Assembly: GCF_028656955.1 (NCBI RefSeq)
Contig: NZ_JAMDGY010000055.1
Span: 1-54,856 of the forward strand
Length of the DNA stretch: 54,856 bases
Source: Pseudomonas fontis
GTDB lineage: Bacteria; Pseudomonadota; Gammaproteobacteria; Pseudomonadales; Pseudomonadaceae
Reading direction: 5' to 3'
The translations under genes were made by a program, and so were the position numbers. The notes beneath the pieces were generated by a model. The model was not told the DNA's origin, made no database searches, and saw only the letters and a program-made list of their open reading frames with translations. Shown here piece by piece: positions 10,817 to 19,317 of this stretch (positions are counted from its first letter, which is position 1; the number at the start of each line of letters is the position of its first letter).

Positions 10817-11881
10817 ATGAATACCCTGTTTATGCATTGTCGGCCCGGTTTCGAGAGCGAAGTCTGCTCGGAGATCGCCGAGCACGCCGCCCGCCTGGGT
10901 GTGGCCGGCTATGCCAAGGCCAAGCCGCAGACCGCCTGCGCCGAATTCATCTGCAACGATGCCGAGGGCACCGAGCAGTTGATGCGCGAGCTGCGCTTCA
11001 GCCAGTTGATCTTCCCGCGCCAGTGGGCCCGGGGCAGTTTCATCGAGTTGCCGGAAACCGACCGCATCAGCGTGTTGATCGAACACCTGGCTGACTTCCC
11101 GGTGTGCGGCAGCCTGTGGCTGGAAGTGATGGACACCAACGACGGCAAGGAACTCTCGACGTTCTGCCGCAAGTTCGAAGTACCGCTGCGCAAGGCGCTG
11201 AGCAAGGCCGGGCGGCTGCAAGAGGACGCCAGCAAGCCGCGTTTGCTGCTGACCTTCGTCAGCGGTCGGCGGGTGTTTGTCGGGCTGGCAGCGGCAGACA
11301 ATTCGGCCATGTGGCCGATGGGCATCCCGCGCTTGAAGTTCCCGCGTGAAGCGCCGAGCCGTTCGACGTTGAAGCTGGAAGAGGCCTGGCACCATTTCAT
11401 TCCGCGCGACCAGTGGGAGCAGCGCCTGGCCGATGACATGACCGGGGTGGACCTGGGGGCGGCGCCGGGTGGCTGGACGTATCAGTTGGTCAGGCGTGGC
11501 ATGCTGGTGACGGCCATCGACAACGGGCCGATGGCCGAGAGCCTGATGGACACCGGGTTGGTCCAGCACCTGATGGCTGATGGGTTTACCTACAAGCCCA
11601 AGCAGATAGTCGACTGGATGGTCTGCGATATCGTCGAGAAGCCGGCGCGTAGCGCGGCGTTGCTGGAGACCTGGCTGGGCGAGGGCCTGTGCCGCGAGGC
11701 GGTGGTCAACTTGAAGTTGCCGATGAAGCAGCGCTATGCCGAAGTGCGCCGCTTGCTTGATCGCATCGAGGAGGGCTTCAAGGCGCGCAAGGTCAAGGTC
11801 TCGATTGGCTGCAAGCAGCTGTACCATGACCGCGAGGAAGTGACCTGCCACCTGCGGCGCCTGGACCTGAAACCGCGCTGA
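10817..11881 (+). CDS. rlmM: 23S rRNA C2498 2'-O-ribose methyltransferase
   Basis: SAM-dependent rRNA methyltransferase of 354 residues that methylates the ribose of C2498 in 23S rRNA before 50S assembly. The N-terminal half is the THUMP-like RNA-binding region (MNTLFMHCRPGFESEVCSEI). The Rossmann domain starts with the SAM motif VDLGAAPGGWTYQLVRRG near residue 210. A Lys in NLKLPMKQRY and residues around DWMVCDIVE fit the K-D-K-E catalytic set. The ATG at 10817 has GGAGTGAGTC just upstream. Length matches the family. A REP pair follows the stop codon. Confidence 0.95.
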   Translation: MNTLFMHCRPGFESEVCSEIAEHAARLGVAGYAKAKPQTACAEFICNDAEGTEQLMRELRFSQLIFPRQWARGSFIELPETDRISVLIEHLADFPVCGSLWLEVMDTNDGKELSTFCRKFEVPLRKALSKAGRLQEDASKPRLLLTFVSGRRVFVGLAAADNSAMWPMGIPRLKFPREAPSRSTLKLEEAWHHFIPRDQWEQRLADDMTGVDLGAAPGGWTYQLVRRGMLVTAIDNGPMAESLMDTGLVQHLMADGFTYKPKQIVDWMVCDIVEKPARSAALLETWLGEGLCREAVVNLKLPMKQRYAEVRRLLDRIEEGFKARKVKVSIGCKQLYHDREEVTCHLRRLDLKPR

Positions 11882-11896
11882 CAGCCATCCTTGATT

Positions 11897-11971
11897 CTGT
11901 GGGAGCCGGCCTTGCCGGCGATGGGCGGCAAGCCTGGCGGTTTGCTTCGCCGGCAAGGCCGGCTCCCACAG
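11897..11971. repeat. REP pair (class A, tails outward)
   Basis: Two perfect 24-bp inverted copies, 11897-11920 and 11948-11971, lie 27 bp apart. The core is CCGGCCTTGCCGG and the tail is CTGTGGGAG. The tails point outward, unlike the other four pairs in the window. It sits between rlmM and tusA. Confidence 0.9.
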
Positions 11972-12021
11972 GAAGGGTGAATCTGCCTTTAGACTGTATT
12001 TACGTCACACCGGAGTACCCC

Positions 12022-12264
12022 ATGACCGATTTCACCCCCGATGCCATCCTCGACGCCACCGGCCTCAACTGCCCGGAGCCGGTCATGATGCTGCACCAGC
12101 ACGTGCGTGACCTGGCCGCTGGCGGCCTGCTCAAGGTGATCGCCACCGACCCCTCGACCCGCCGCGACATTCCCAAGTTCTGCGTCTTCCTCGGCCACGA
12201 ACTGGTTCAGCAGCAGGAAGAGGCCGGTACCTACCTGTACTGGATCCGCAAGAAGCTCGACTAG
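12022..12264 (+). CDS. tusA: Sulfur carrier protein TusA
   Basis: Cytosolic sulfur-transfer protein of 80 residues that takes persulfide sulfur from IscS and feeds 2-thiouridine synthesis in tRNA and related pathways. The persulfide cysteine is Cys17 in the CPxP motif (LNCPEPVMML), and the family tail (FLGHELVQQQEEAGTYLYWI) is present. The Met at 12022 follows CGGAGTACCC, a good ribosome site. It ends convergently with the MATE gene: the tetranucleotide CTAG at 12261-12264 supplies both stop codons. It is not in an operon with other sulfur-relay genes. Confidence 0.95.
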   Translation: MTDFTPDAILDATGLNCPEPVMMLHQHVRDLAAGGLLKVIATDPSTRRDIPKFCVFLGHELVQQQEEAGTYLYWIRKKLD

Positions 12265-13655
12265 GCCCGCGCGGCCTGGCGGATGCGCTTGCGGGCGCTA
12301 CGCGCCAGGCGCACCGTGAGCATCAGCGCCGCACAGGTCAGGCCGACAATCAGCCCCTGCCACAGCCCGCTCGGGCCCGTGGCCGTACCCAGCCAGTCGG
12401 TCAGGCCGAGCAGGTAACCCACCGGCAGGCCGATCCCCCAGTAGGCGAACAAGGTCAGGATCATCGTTACCCGGGTGTCCTGATAACCACGCAAGGCACC
12501 GGCCGCGGTGACCTGGATCGCATCGGAAAACTGGAACAGCGCCGAGTACACGATCAGCATCGAAGCGATCTGGATCACTGCCGTGTCAGTGGTGTAGATG
12601 GTCGCGATCGGCTCGCGCAGCAACAACATCAAGCTTGCCGAGAAGCACGCATAGGCCAGCGCCGTGCCCATCCCTACACCCGCAGCAAAGCGTGCCTGGC
12701 GCGGATTGCCGGCACCAATGGCCTGGCCCACGCGCACCGTGACGGCCATGCCCAGCGAATACGGGATCATGAACACCAGCGAACTGACGTTCAGGGCGAT
12801 CTGGTGCCCGGCGACCACGGTCGCGCCGAGGCTGCCGATCAGCAGGGCGATCACCGCAAAGATGCTCGACTCGGCAAACACCGCAATGCCGATGGGCAGG
12901 CCAATCGACAGCAGGCGCTTGATCACCGCCCATTGCGGCCATTCGAAGTTACCGAATAGCTGCGACTCGCGGTAGGCCGGCGCACGTCCGACCCAGAAGG
13001 CCATGCCCAGGGCCATGGCCCACATGACGATGCCGCTGGCCCAGCCACAACCGACCCCGCCCATTGCCGGCAGGCCCAGGTGGCCATAGATGAAGATGTA
13101 GTTCAGCGGGATGTTCAGCATCAAGCCGCCCAAGCCGATCACCATGCTTGGCCGGGTACGCCCCATGGCATCGCTGCAGCAGCGCAGCACGTAATACAGC
13201 GCCACCGCCGGCAGGCCGAAAGCGATCCCGTGCAGGTAGCCCATGCACGGCGCAATCAATTCCGGCTCGACCTTCATCAGGTGCAGGATCGGTTCGGCGC
13301 TGAGCAGCATCAGGCTGGCGCCCAGGCCAACCACAAGGGCCAGCCATAGCGCCTGGCGCACCAGCGGGCCGATCTCCTTGATCTGGCCGGCACCGAAACG
13401 CTGCGCCACTTTCGGTGTGGTGGCCAGCAGGATGCCGCTCATCAGCAGGTAGACCGGTACCCAGATCGAGTTGCCCAGCGCCACGGCGGCCAGGTCGCGG
13501 GGGCCGACGCGGCCAGCCATCACCGCATCGACGAAGCCCATGGCGGTGGTGGCCAGTTGGCCGATGATGATCGGCGTGGCCAGGTGCAGCAGGCTGCGCA
13601 CTTCGGCGCGGACCCGGGCAGGGCGGGAAACGGGGAGGGTGGTTTCGCTGGTCAT
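12261..13655 (-). CDS. MATE-family multidrug exporter (NorM/PmpM type)
   Basis: Inner-membrane cation-coupled drug exporter of 464 residues with twelve predicted helices in two pseudo-symmetric halves. Family marks include LATPIIIGQLATTAMGFVDA in the first helix and GLPIGIAVFAESSIFAVIAL at the start of the second half. The Met at 13655 follows a short polar stretch. The frame is open further to 13679, but that extension overlaps the promoter side of pdxB. Known homologues export fluoroquinolones, dyes and biocides; the substrate here is not predictable. It is divergent from pdxB, with 155 bp between the starts. Confidence 0.92.
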   Translation of the reverse strand: MTSETTLPVSRPARVRAEVRSLLHLATPIIIGQLATTAMGFVDAVMAGRVGPRDLAAVALGNSIWVPVYLLMSGILLATTPKVAQRFGAGQIKEIGPLVRQALWLALVVGLGASLMLLSAEPILHLMKVEPELIAPCMGYLHGIAFGLPAVALYYVLRCCSDAMGRTRPSMVIGLGGLMLNIPLNYIFIYGHLGLPAMGGVGCGWASGIVMWAMALGMAFWVGRAPAYRESQLFGNFEWPQWAVIKRLLSIGLPIGIAVFAESSIFAVIALLIGSLGATVVAGHQIALNVSSLVFMIPYSLGMAVTVRVGQAIGAGNPRQARFAAGVGMGTALAYACFSASLMLLLREPIATIYTTDTAVIQIASMLIVYSALFQFSDAIQVTAAGALRGYQDTRVTMILTLFAYWGIGLPVGYLLGLTDWLGTATGPSGLWQGLIVGLTCAALMLTVRLARSARKRIRQAARA

Positions 13656-13810
13656 GAGTGTCACAAGGCAGTTGCCCACAGTAAAAGGTGCGGAAAACCG
13701 CGTAGTCTACGCCCTGACGCACTGGTCAGGAAACTTTGTAGGTATTGCCCATCGTGCTGGATCAGCCCGCGAAGATCGGCCTACACTGCGTTCCCCTACA
13801 GGAGAGCGCC

Positions 13811-14959
13811 ATGCTGATTGTTGCCGACGAGAATATTCCGCTGCTCGATGACTTCTTTGCCGGGTTCGGCGAAATCCGCCGCTACCCCGGCCGGGCCATC
13901 GACCGCGCCTGCGTGCAGGACGCCGACGTGCTGCTGGTGCGTTCGGTAACCCAGGTCGACCGGGCCTTGCTGGAGGGCAGTTCAGTGCGTTTTGTCGGCA
14001 CCTGCACCATCGGTACCGATCACCTCGACCTGGGGTATTTCGCCGAGGCCGGCATTCACTGGTCGAGTGCGCCGGGCTGCAATGCCCGTGGCGTGGTCGA
14101 CTATGTGCTGGGCAGCCTGCTGACCCTGGCGGAGCTGGATGGCGTAGCACTGCCGGAGCGGACCTATGGGGTGGTCGGTGCCGGCGAAGTGGGTGGGCGG
14201 CTGGTTGCAGTATTGCGTGGCCTGGGCTGGAACGTGCTGGTTTGCGATCCGCCACGCCAGGCGCGCGAGGGCGGCGACTATGTCAGCCTGGAGCAGGTGC
14301 TGGCGCAGTGCGATGTGATCAGCCTGCACACGCCCTTGACCCGTGAAGGCGAGCAGCCGACCTGGCACCTGCTCGATGCCGAGCGCCTGGCGCAATTGCG
14401 CCCTGGTGCCTGGTTGATCAATGCCAGCCGTGGCCCGGTGGTGGACAATCAGGCGCTGCGCGGGTTGTTGCGCCAGCGCGATGATGTGCAGGCGGTGCTG
14501 GATGTGTGGGAAGGGGAGCCGCAGGTAGATGTGGCCTTGGCCGACCTGTGCGTGATCGCCACCCCGCATATCGCTGGCTACAGCCTGGATGGCAAGCAAC
14601 GCGGAACTTCGCAGATCTACCAGGCGTTCTGTGCCTGGCGCGGTGTGCCCGAGCAGATGCAACTGGCGGACCTGCTGCCGCAACCGTGGCTGGCCCAGCT
14701 TGATCTGCGTGCTGAAGCCAATCCGGCCTGGGCGTTGGCCACAGTGTGCCGGGCGGTGTACGACCCGCGCCGCGATGATGCGGATTTCCGTCGCAGCTTG
14801 AGCAGTGATCCGCTGGTGCAGCGGGCGGCGTTCGATGGGTTGCGCAAGCAGTACCCGGTACGGCGGGAAATCGAAGGGCTGGCGGTGCGCATCGGTGGGG
14901 AAGGTGAGGCGCCTGAGCTGGTGCAGATGGTGCGGGCGTTGGGTGGGGTTTTGGTCTGA
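13811..14959 (+). CDS. pdxB: Erythronate-4-phosphate dehydrogenase
   Basis: Second enzyme of the DXP-dependent pyridoxal phosphate pathway. It oxidises 4-phosphoerythronate to 2-oxo-3-hydroxy-4-phosphobutanoate. The protein has 382 residues: a split N-terminal catalytic domain beginning MLIVADENIPLLDDFF, the NAD-binding Rossmann motif GVVGAGEVGGRLV, the D-2-hydroxyacid dehydrogenase signature INASRGPVVDNQAL, and the catalytic His in TPHIAGYS. The C-terminal 100 residues are the PdxB dimerisation domain. The ATG at 13811 is preceded by AGGAGAGCGCC, a strong ribosome site. It stands alone and is followed by a REP pair. Confidence 0.96.
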   Translation: MLIVADENIPLLDDFFAGFGEIRRYPGRAIDRACVQDADVLLVRSVTQVDRALLEGSSVRFVGTCTIGTDHLDLGYFAEAGIHWSSAPGCNARGVVDYVLGSLLTLAELDGVALPERTYGVVGAGEVGGRLVAVLRGLGWNVLVCDPPRQAREGGDYVSLEQVLAQCDVISLHTPLTREGEQPTWHLLDAERLAQLRPGAWLINASRGPVVDNQALRGLLRQRDDVQAVLDVWEGEPQVDVALADLCVIATPHIAGYSLDGKQRGTSQIYQAFCAWRGVPEQMQLADLLPQPWLAQLDLRAEANPAWALATVCRAVYDPRRDDADFRRSLSSDPLVQRAAFDGLRKQYPVRREIEGLAVRIGGEGEAPELVQMVRALGGVLV

Positions 14960-14974
14960 CCTTTTGGGCCCTAT

Positions 14975-15043
14975 CGCCGGCAAGGCCGGCTCCCACAGTT
15001 CAGGCAGCAAAAAGGATCTCTGTGGGAGCCGGCCTTGCCGGCG
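14975..15043. repeat. REP pair (class A, tails inward)
   Basis: Two perfect 24-bp inverted copies, 14975-14998 and 15020-15043, lie 21 bp apart. They share the same core (CCGGCAAGGCCGG) and tail (CTCCCACAG) as the pair at 11897. It follows the pdxB stop codon. Confidence 0.9.
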
Positions 15044-15061
15044 ATGGGGCCCCAACAGGCA

Positions 15062-15088
15062 ATAAAAAACCCGGCTCTGCAGCCGGGT
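15062..15088 (-). terminator. Terminator of the 57-residue protein gene
   Basis: Stem ACCCGGCT (15069-15076) pairs with AGCCGGGT (15081-15088) around CTGC. On the minus strand it runs into TTTTTTAT. It lies 18 nt past the stop at 15107. The opposite strand lacks a good U tract. Confidence 0.8.
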
Positions 15089-15106
15089 CATTGAATTCTT
15101 GTTTGA

Positions 15107-15280
15107 TCAGCGGTTTTTCTTGGGAGCTGCTTCCTGGCGGCTTTTTTCCAGCGTCTCGCAGGCTTTCTGGATCATCTCTTCCGTCACTTCGATTTCACGC
15201 CCCTGGGCGTCGATGACCGAGCAGCCAACAGGTTTGGAAGGTTTCGACGGTTTTACTTCGCTGCTGTGTTGCAAGCTCAT
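15107..15280 (-). CDS. Small conserved Pseudomonas protein (PA1571-like)
   Basis: A 57-residue protein of unknown function. It has a polar Ser/Lys/Pro-rich N-terminus, then GCSVIDAQGREIEVTEEMIQKACETLEK, probably a short beta hairpin followed by an amphipathic helix, and ends in KKNR. I recall the same pattern from the P. aeruginosa PA1571 family, for which no activity is known. The ATG at 15280 has AGGAG 7 nt upstream; the alternative Met at 15295 overlaps that site. It has its own terminator and is divergent from the ABC exporter. Confidence 0.7.
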   Translation of the reverse strand: MSLQHSSEVKPSKPSKPVGCSVIDAQGREIEVTEEMIQKACETLEKSRQEAAPKKNR

Positions 15281-15564
15281 TTCCTGTCTCCTCATCAGGT
15301 TGCAAGCCTAGACTAGATACGCGTGATGACCGCCCTGTTACAACGCCCTGGGTGGTGCACTGCGCTGATATCAGTCCAACAGAAACCTGGGCAAACTTCC
15401 AGCGCCACTTTAGAACGAAACGGTCTAGCAACAAGCGCTCGGTGCCTTATGACTTCGGCACTACCCATAGGGTGTGCGACGCCAGGTCGCATACAGAGTT
15501 CACTGGCGCAAGACAGGCGGTCGGGTCTAGGCTGCGTGCATCCGTTTTAGCTATGGCATTGCTC

Positions 15565-17328
15565 ATGTTCAGTCTGCTGTCTTCCCGCCAACGTCAGGCC
15601 CTGCAATTCGCATGGCGCTTTATTCGCCCGTATCGCAAACAAACTGCCGCCGCGCTGCTGGCACTGATCGTCACGGCAGGCATTACCCTGTCGATGGGGC
15701 AGGGGATTCGCCTGTTGGTGGACCAGGGCTTCATGACCCAGTCGCCGCACCTGCTCAACCAGTCCATCGGCCTGTTCCTGCTGCTGGTGCTGGCCCTGGC
15801 GGCGGGCACTTTTATCCGCTTCTACCTGGTGTCGTGGATTGGCGAGCGCTGCGTGGCCGACATCCGCCAGCAGGTCTTCGATCACCTGGTGTACCTGCAC
15901 CCGGGCTTTTTCGAAAGCAACCGCAGCTCGGAAATCCAATCGCGCCTGACCACCGACACCACCCTGCTGCAATCGGTGATCGGCTCATCGCTGTCGTTGT
16001 TCCTGCGCAACGCACTGATGGTGCTGGGCGGGATCATCCTGCTGTTCATCACCAACCCCAAACTGACCAGCATCGTGGTACTGGCCCTGCCGCTGGTGCT
16101 GGCGCCGATCCTGATTTTCGGCCGCCGCGTTCGTACGCTGTCGCGCCAGAGCCAGGACCGCATTGCCGATGTCGGCAGCTACGTGGCCGAAACCCTGGGG
16201 CAGATCAAGACCGTGCAGGCCTACAACCACCAGGCCAGCGACCAGCAGCGCTTCGGCCAGACCGTCGAAGCCGCCTTCGAGACTGCGCGCAAGCGCATCG
16301 TGCAGCGCTCCTGGCTGATTACCCTGGTGATCGTGCTGGTGCTCGGTGCAGTCGGGGTGATGCTTTGGGTGGGCGGCATGGACGTGATTGCCGGGCGCAT
16401 CACCGGCGGCGAGCTGGCGGCCTTCGTGTTCTACAGCCTGATCGTCGGCAGTGCCTTCGGCACCCTCAGCGAAGTGATCGGCGAGTTGCAGCGTGCCGCC
16501 GGCGCTGCCGAGCGGATCGCCGAATTGCTCGCAGCGCGCAGTGAAATCGTCCCGCCCGCGCAGGGCCTGATTGCCTTGCCGGCGCGGGTCAGTGGCCGCC
16601 TGGAGCTGCAGGATCTGCATTTTGCCTACCCCTCGCGGCCCACCCCGGCGGCCATCGATGGCTTGAGCCTGCGCGTCGAGCCGGGTGAAACCCTGGCCCT
16701 GGTCGGCCCTTCGGGGGCTGGCAAGTCGACGCTGTTTGACCTGTTATTGCGCTTCTATGACCCGCAACAAGGGCAGATCCTCATCGATGGCCAGCCGTTG
16801 GCGGCACTCGCCCCCCAGGACCTGCGCCGGCATTTCGCCCTGGTCGCGCAGAACCCGGCGCTGTTCTATGGCACGGTCGAGGAAAACATCCGCTACGGGC
16901 GCGCCGATGCCAGCGCCGCCGAGGTCGAGGCGGCGGCGCGCAGTGCGCACGCCCACGAGTTCATCCTGCAATTGCCACAGGGTTACCAGACCCACCTGGG
17001 CGATGCCGGCCTGGGCTTGTCCGGTGGTCAGCGCCAGCGCCTGGCAATTGCCCGGGCGTTGCTGGTGGATGCGCCGATTTTGCTGCTCGACGAAGCCACC
17101 AGTGCCCTCGACGCGCAAAGTGAGCACCTGATCCAGCAGGCGCTGCCGACGTTGATGGCAGGGCGTACGACGTTGGTCATTGCACACCGCCTGGCGACGG
17201 TGCAGCATGCCGACCGCATCGCGGTGATCGATCAGGGGCGCCTGGTGGCGATCGGCACGCACCGCGAATTGATCACGCAAAGCCCGCTGTATGCACGTCT
17301 TGCGGCGCTGCAATTCAACGCGGCGTGA
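15565..17328 (+). CDS. ABC exporter half-transporter (ABCB/MsbA-like)
   Basis: Fused membrane-ATPase half-transporter of about 587 residues. Six helices occupy residues 20-300 (FIRPYRKQTAAALLALIVTA onward). The nucleotide-binding domain has Walker A GPSGAGKST, the Q-loop in FALVAQNPALFYG, signature LSGGQRQRLAIARALL, Walker B ILLLDEATSALD and the switch His in IAHRLATVQ. A homodimer probably exports a lipid, drug or peptide. The start is uncertain: ATG at 15553 and 15565 both lack a good ribosome site. I prefer 15565, which gives the usual N-terminus before SSRQRQAL. The frame is open back to 15352, but that part is polar and unlike the family. Confidence 0.9.
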   Translation: MFSLLSSRQRQALQFAWRFIRPYRKQTAAALLALIVTAGITLSMGQGIRLLVDQGFMTQSPHLLNQSIGLFLLLVLALAAGTFIRFYLVSWIGERCVADIRQQVFDHLVYLHPGFFESNRSSEIQSRLTTDTTLLQSVIGSSLSLFLRNALMVLGGIILLFITNPKLTSIVVLALPLVLAPILIFGRRVRTLSRQSQDRIADVGSYVAETLGQIKTVQAYNHQASDQQRFGQTVEAAFETARKRIVQRSWLITLVIVLVLGAVGVMLWVGGMDVIAGRITGGELAAFVFYSLIVGSAFGTLSEVIGELQRAAGAAERIAELLAARSEIVPPAQGLIALPARVSGRLELQDLHFAYPSRPTPAAIDGLSLRVEPGETLALVGPSGAGKSTLFDLLLRFYDPQQGQILIDGQPLAALAPQDLRRHFALVAQNPALFYGTVEENIRYGRADASAAEVEAAARSAHAHEFILQLPQGYQTHLGDAGLGLSGGQRQRLAIARALLVDAPILLLDEATSALDAQSEHLIQQALPTLMAGRTTLVIAHRLATVQHADRIAVIDQGRLVAIGTHRELITQSPLYARLAALQFNAA

Positions 17329-17345
17329 GCTTGAAATTAATTTCT

Positions 17346-17371
17346 TTAAGATTTTGTGACAGGCGTCGATA
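17346..17371 (+). promoter_or_regulatory. Candidate FliA (sigma-28) promoter of the chemoreceptor
   Basis: TTAAG, 14 nt and GTCGATA match the FliA pattern with one mismatch in each box. It lies 17 nt past the ABC exporter stop and would start RNA near 17380, leaving a leader of about 185 nt that contains the terminator-like hairpin at 17445. Confidence 0.55.
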
Positions 17372-17444
17372 TTGTTGACACATATCGGTAGCAATCTACT
17401 GAGAGTATCAATGCCAGCTGTTGCGTAATGCTCAATGCAGTTTG

Positions 17445-17474
17445 GCTGTCATCGTTCGATGGCAGCTTTTTTTT
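17445..17474 (+). terminator. Intrinsic terminator between ABC exporter and chemoreceptor
   Basis: Stem GCTGTCATC (17445-17453) pairs with GATGGCAGC (17458-17466), with one G-U pair and a GTTC loop. Eight T residues follow. It is placed to end the exporter transcript, but it also lies downstream of the candidate FliA promoter. Confidence 0.8.
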
Positions 17475-17563
17475 GCCTGGTAATCGAAGACAGGGATGTC
17501 TTTGGCTGGTCGAGGCCCTGCGCTTCGCTTGCGTCCCCATCCTTTGCTCTGAGAGCCTTCCCG

Positions 17564-19189
17564 ATGTTCTTGCGTAAATCCCTGAGAATGCAAATTCTTG
17601 CCCTGCTGGGCGGCAGCTTGCTGGCCATGCTGTTGATTGCCCTGGTCTGCTTCCATTTCCTTTCCGCCAGCGTTCACGGCTACGGCAAGTTGGTGGACGG
17701 GCCATTACGCGCCTCGCAACAGATCGATGAAGCCAACCTGCAATTCAAGGTGCAGGTGCAGGAGTGGAAAAACGTCTTGCTGCGCGGCAAGCAGCCAGCG
17801 GAGATGGACAAGTACTGGCAGCAGTTCCAGGCCCGCGAGCAGCAGGTGCAGGAAATTCTGGCGCAACTGCTGCGTGACAGCGCGGCCGACCCGGCCTTGC
17901 GCAACCGCCTGCAGCAACTCAAGGATGCCCATGCACAGTTGGGCAGCGCCTATGGGCGGGGGCGTGAGGCGTTCCTGGCGGCCGGTGCCGACCCGGCCGC
18001 CGGCGATCAGGCGGTCAAGGGCGTGGACCGCGCAGCCAGCGAGCAGATGAGCGAGCTGGTCAGCCAGTTGCGCGCAGCGGCGCAGGTACAGGCGCAGGCA
18101 CTCAGCGACAGCGCGCAGCGCACGGTCTGGCTTGGCCTGCTGGTCATGCTCGGCTCAGCCCTGATGATTGGCGTGCTCAGCCTGTGGCGGGTGAACTCAA
18201 GCCTGATCGAACCGATCGGCCGGCTGATCGAGTACGTCGCGCACCTGAGCCAGGGCCGTTTCGATGCGCGGGTTGTCAGTGACCGTCAGGATGAGCTGGG
18301 CAAGTTGGCCGTTGCGGCCAATACCCTGCGTGACTTCCTTGCCGATACCGTGGGGCGCCTGCAGGACAACGCCGGTGAACTGGACGCCGCCAGTGGTGAG
18401 TTGCGCACGTTGGCGGGCGGCATGGCCCGCGGCACTGACGACCAGTTCCAGCGTACCGACCAGGTGGCCACCGCGATGCATGAAATGTCGGCGACGGCCC
18501 AGGAGGTGGCGCGCCATGCCGTCGATGCGGCGCGTGCAGCCGACGATGCCGATCACAGTGCCCAGGCGGGCGAGCAGGTGATGCAGGCGACCATCGACAC
18601 CATCGCCATGGTCAACCGCGAGATTGCCGGTACCGCGCAGGTGATTCGTCACCTGGAGCAGGACAGTGGCCGGATTGGCAAGGTGCTTGAGGTGATCCGC
18701 GGGATTGCCGAGCAGACCAACCTGCTGGCGCTGAACGCGGCCATTGAAGCGGCGCGGGCTGGGGAAGCCGGTCGCGGCTTTGCCGTGGTGGCGGATGAGG
18801 TGCGTAGTTTGGCGCAGCGTACCGGTGCGTCGATTGCCGAGATCAACCAGATCATCAGCGCGGTGCAGTCGGGCGCGGTGGAGGCCGTGAAGGCGATTGA
18901 AAGTGGTCAGGTGCGTAGCGAAGAGGGTGCCGAGCAGGTGCAGCGGGCCGGGGCAATGTTGCAGCGCATCACCCAGGCGGTGGAGGCGATTCGTGACATG
19001 AACCGGCAGATTGCCACGGCGGCTGAAGAGCAGACCAGCGTTGCCGAGGACATTTCGCGCAACCTGGTGGAGATCACCCGGATCGCCACTGACAACCAGG
19101 GTGCTGTGCAGCGTACCGAGCGGGCGGGGCAACGTTTGCATGCGCTGTCGGGGCAGTTGGGTGAAGTGACGGCGCGCCTCAAGGCATAA
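17564..19189 (+). CDS. Methyl-accepting chemotaxis protein
   Basis: Transmembrane chemoreceptor of 541 residues. TM1 covers about residues 7-30 (ILALLGGSLLAMLLIALVCF). A periplasmic ligand-binding region of about 150 residues follows, mostly helical and Gln/Glu-rich, resembling a four-helix bundle. TM2 is WLGLLVMLGSALMIGVLSLW. A HAMP domain comes next, then the signalling domain with the conserved tip IAEQTNLLALNAAIEAARAG. The ligand is not predictable from sequence. I chose the Met at 17564 because it starts just before TM1; the open frame upstream overlaps the terminator. No CheW-binding pentapeptide is seen at the C-terminus. Confidence 0.93.
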   Translation: MFLRKSLRMQILALLGGSLLAMLLIALVCFHFLSASVHGYGKLVDGPLRASQQIDEANLQFKVQVQEWKNVLLRGKQPAEMDKYWQQFQAREQQVQEILAQLLRDSAADPALRNRLQQLKDAHAQLGSAYGRGREAFLAAGADPAAGDQAVKGVDRAASEQMSELVSQLRAAAQVQAQALSDSAQRTVWLGLLVMLGSALMIGVLSLWRVNSSLIEPIGRLIEYVAHLSQGRFDARVVSDRQDELGKLAVAANTLRDFLADTVGRLQDNAGELDAASGELRTLAGGMARGTDDQFQRTDQVATAMHEMSATAQEVARHAVDAARAADDADHSAQAGEQVMQATIDTIAMVNREIAGTAQVIRHLEQDSGRIGKVLEVIRGIAEQTNLLALNAAIEAARAGEAGRGFAVVADEVRSLAQRTGASIAEINQIISAVQSGAVEAVKAIESGQVRSEEGAEQVQRAGAMLQRITQAVEAIRDMNRQIATAAEEQTSVAEDISRNLVEITRIATDNQGAVQRTERAGQRLHALSGQLGEVTARLKA

Positions 19190-19197
19190 GAGCAATT

Positions 19198-19293
19198 TGT
19201 AGCCGCTGCCGCTAGGCTGCGCTGGAGCCCGCGAGGGCTCCCAAAGGCGACGCCTGCTATGCAGGCGAGCGCAGCCTGACGGCAGCGGCTACA
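19198..19293. repeat. Cloverleaf palindromic element, copy 1
   Basis: The outer stem is perfect over 14 bp: TGTAGCCGCTGCCG (19198-19211) with 19280-19293. A second perfect 10-bp stem, AGGCTGCGCT (19214-19223) with 19268-19277, is stacked inside. Two internal hairpins lie at 19224-19241 (GGAGCCC/GGGCTCC) and 19251-19267 (CGCCTGC/GCAGGCG). The near-identical reverse complement is at 29377-29470. It sits just past the chemoreceptor stop codon. Confidence 0.88.
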
Positions 19294-19317
19294 GCGGGCT
19301 AGGCCCTCAACGTTCTA

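Noticed and set aside
15352..15564. N-terminal extension of the ABC exporter
   Set aside because: The upstream stretch is polar, contains no helix and does not resemble exporter N-termini. It more likely holds the promoter.
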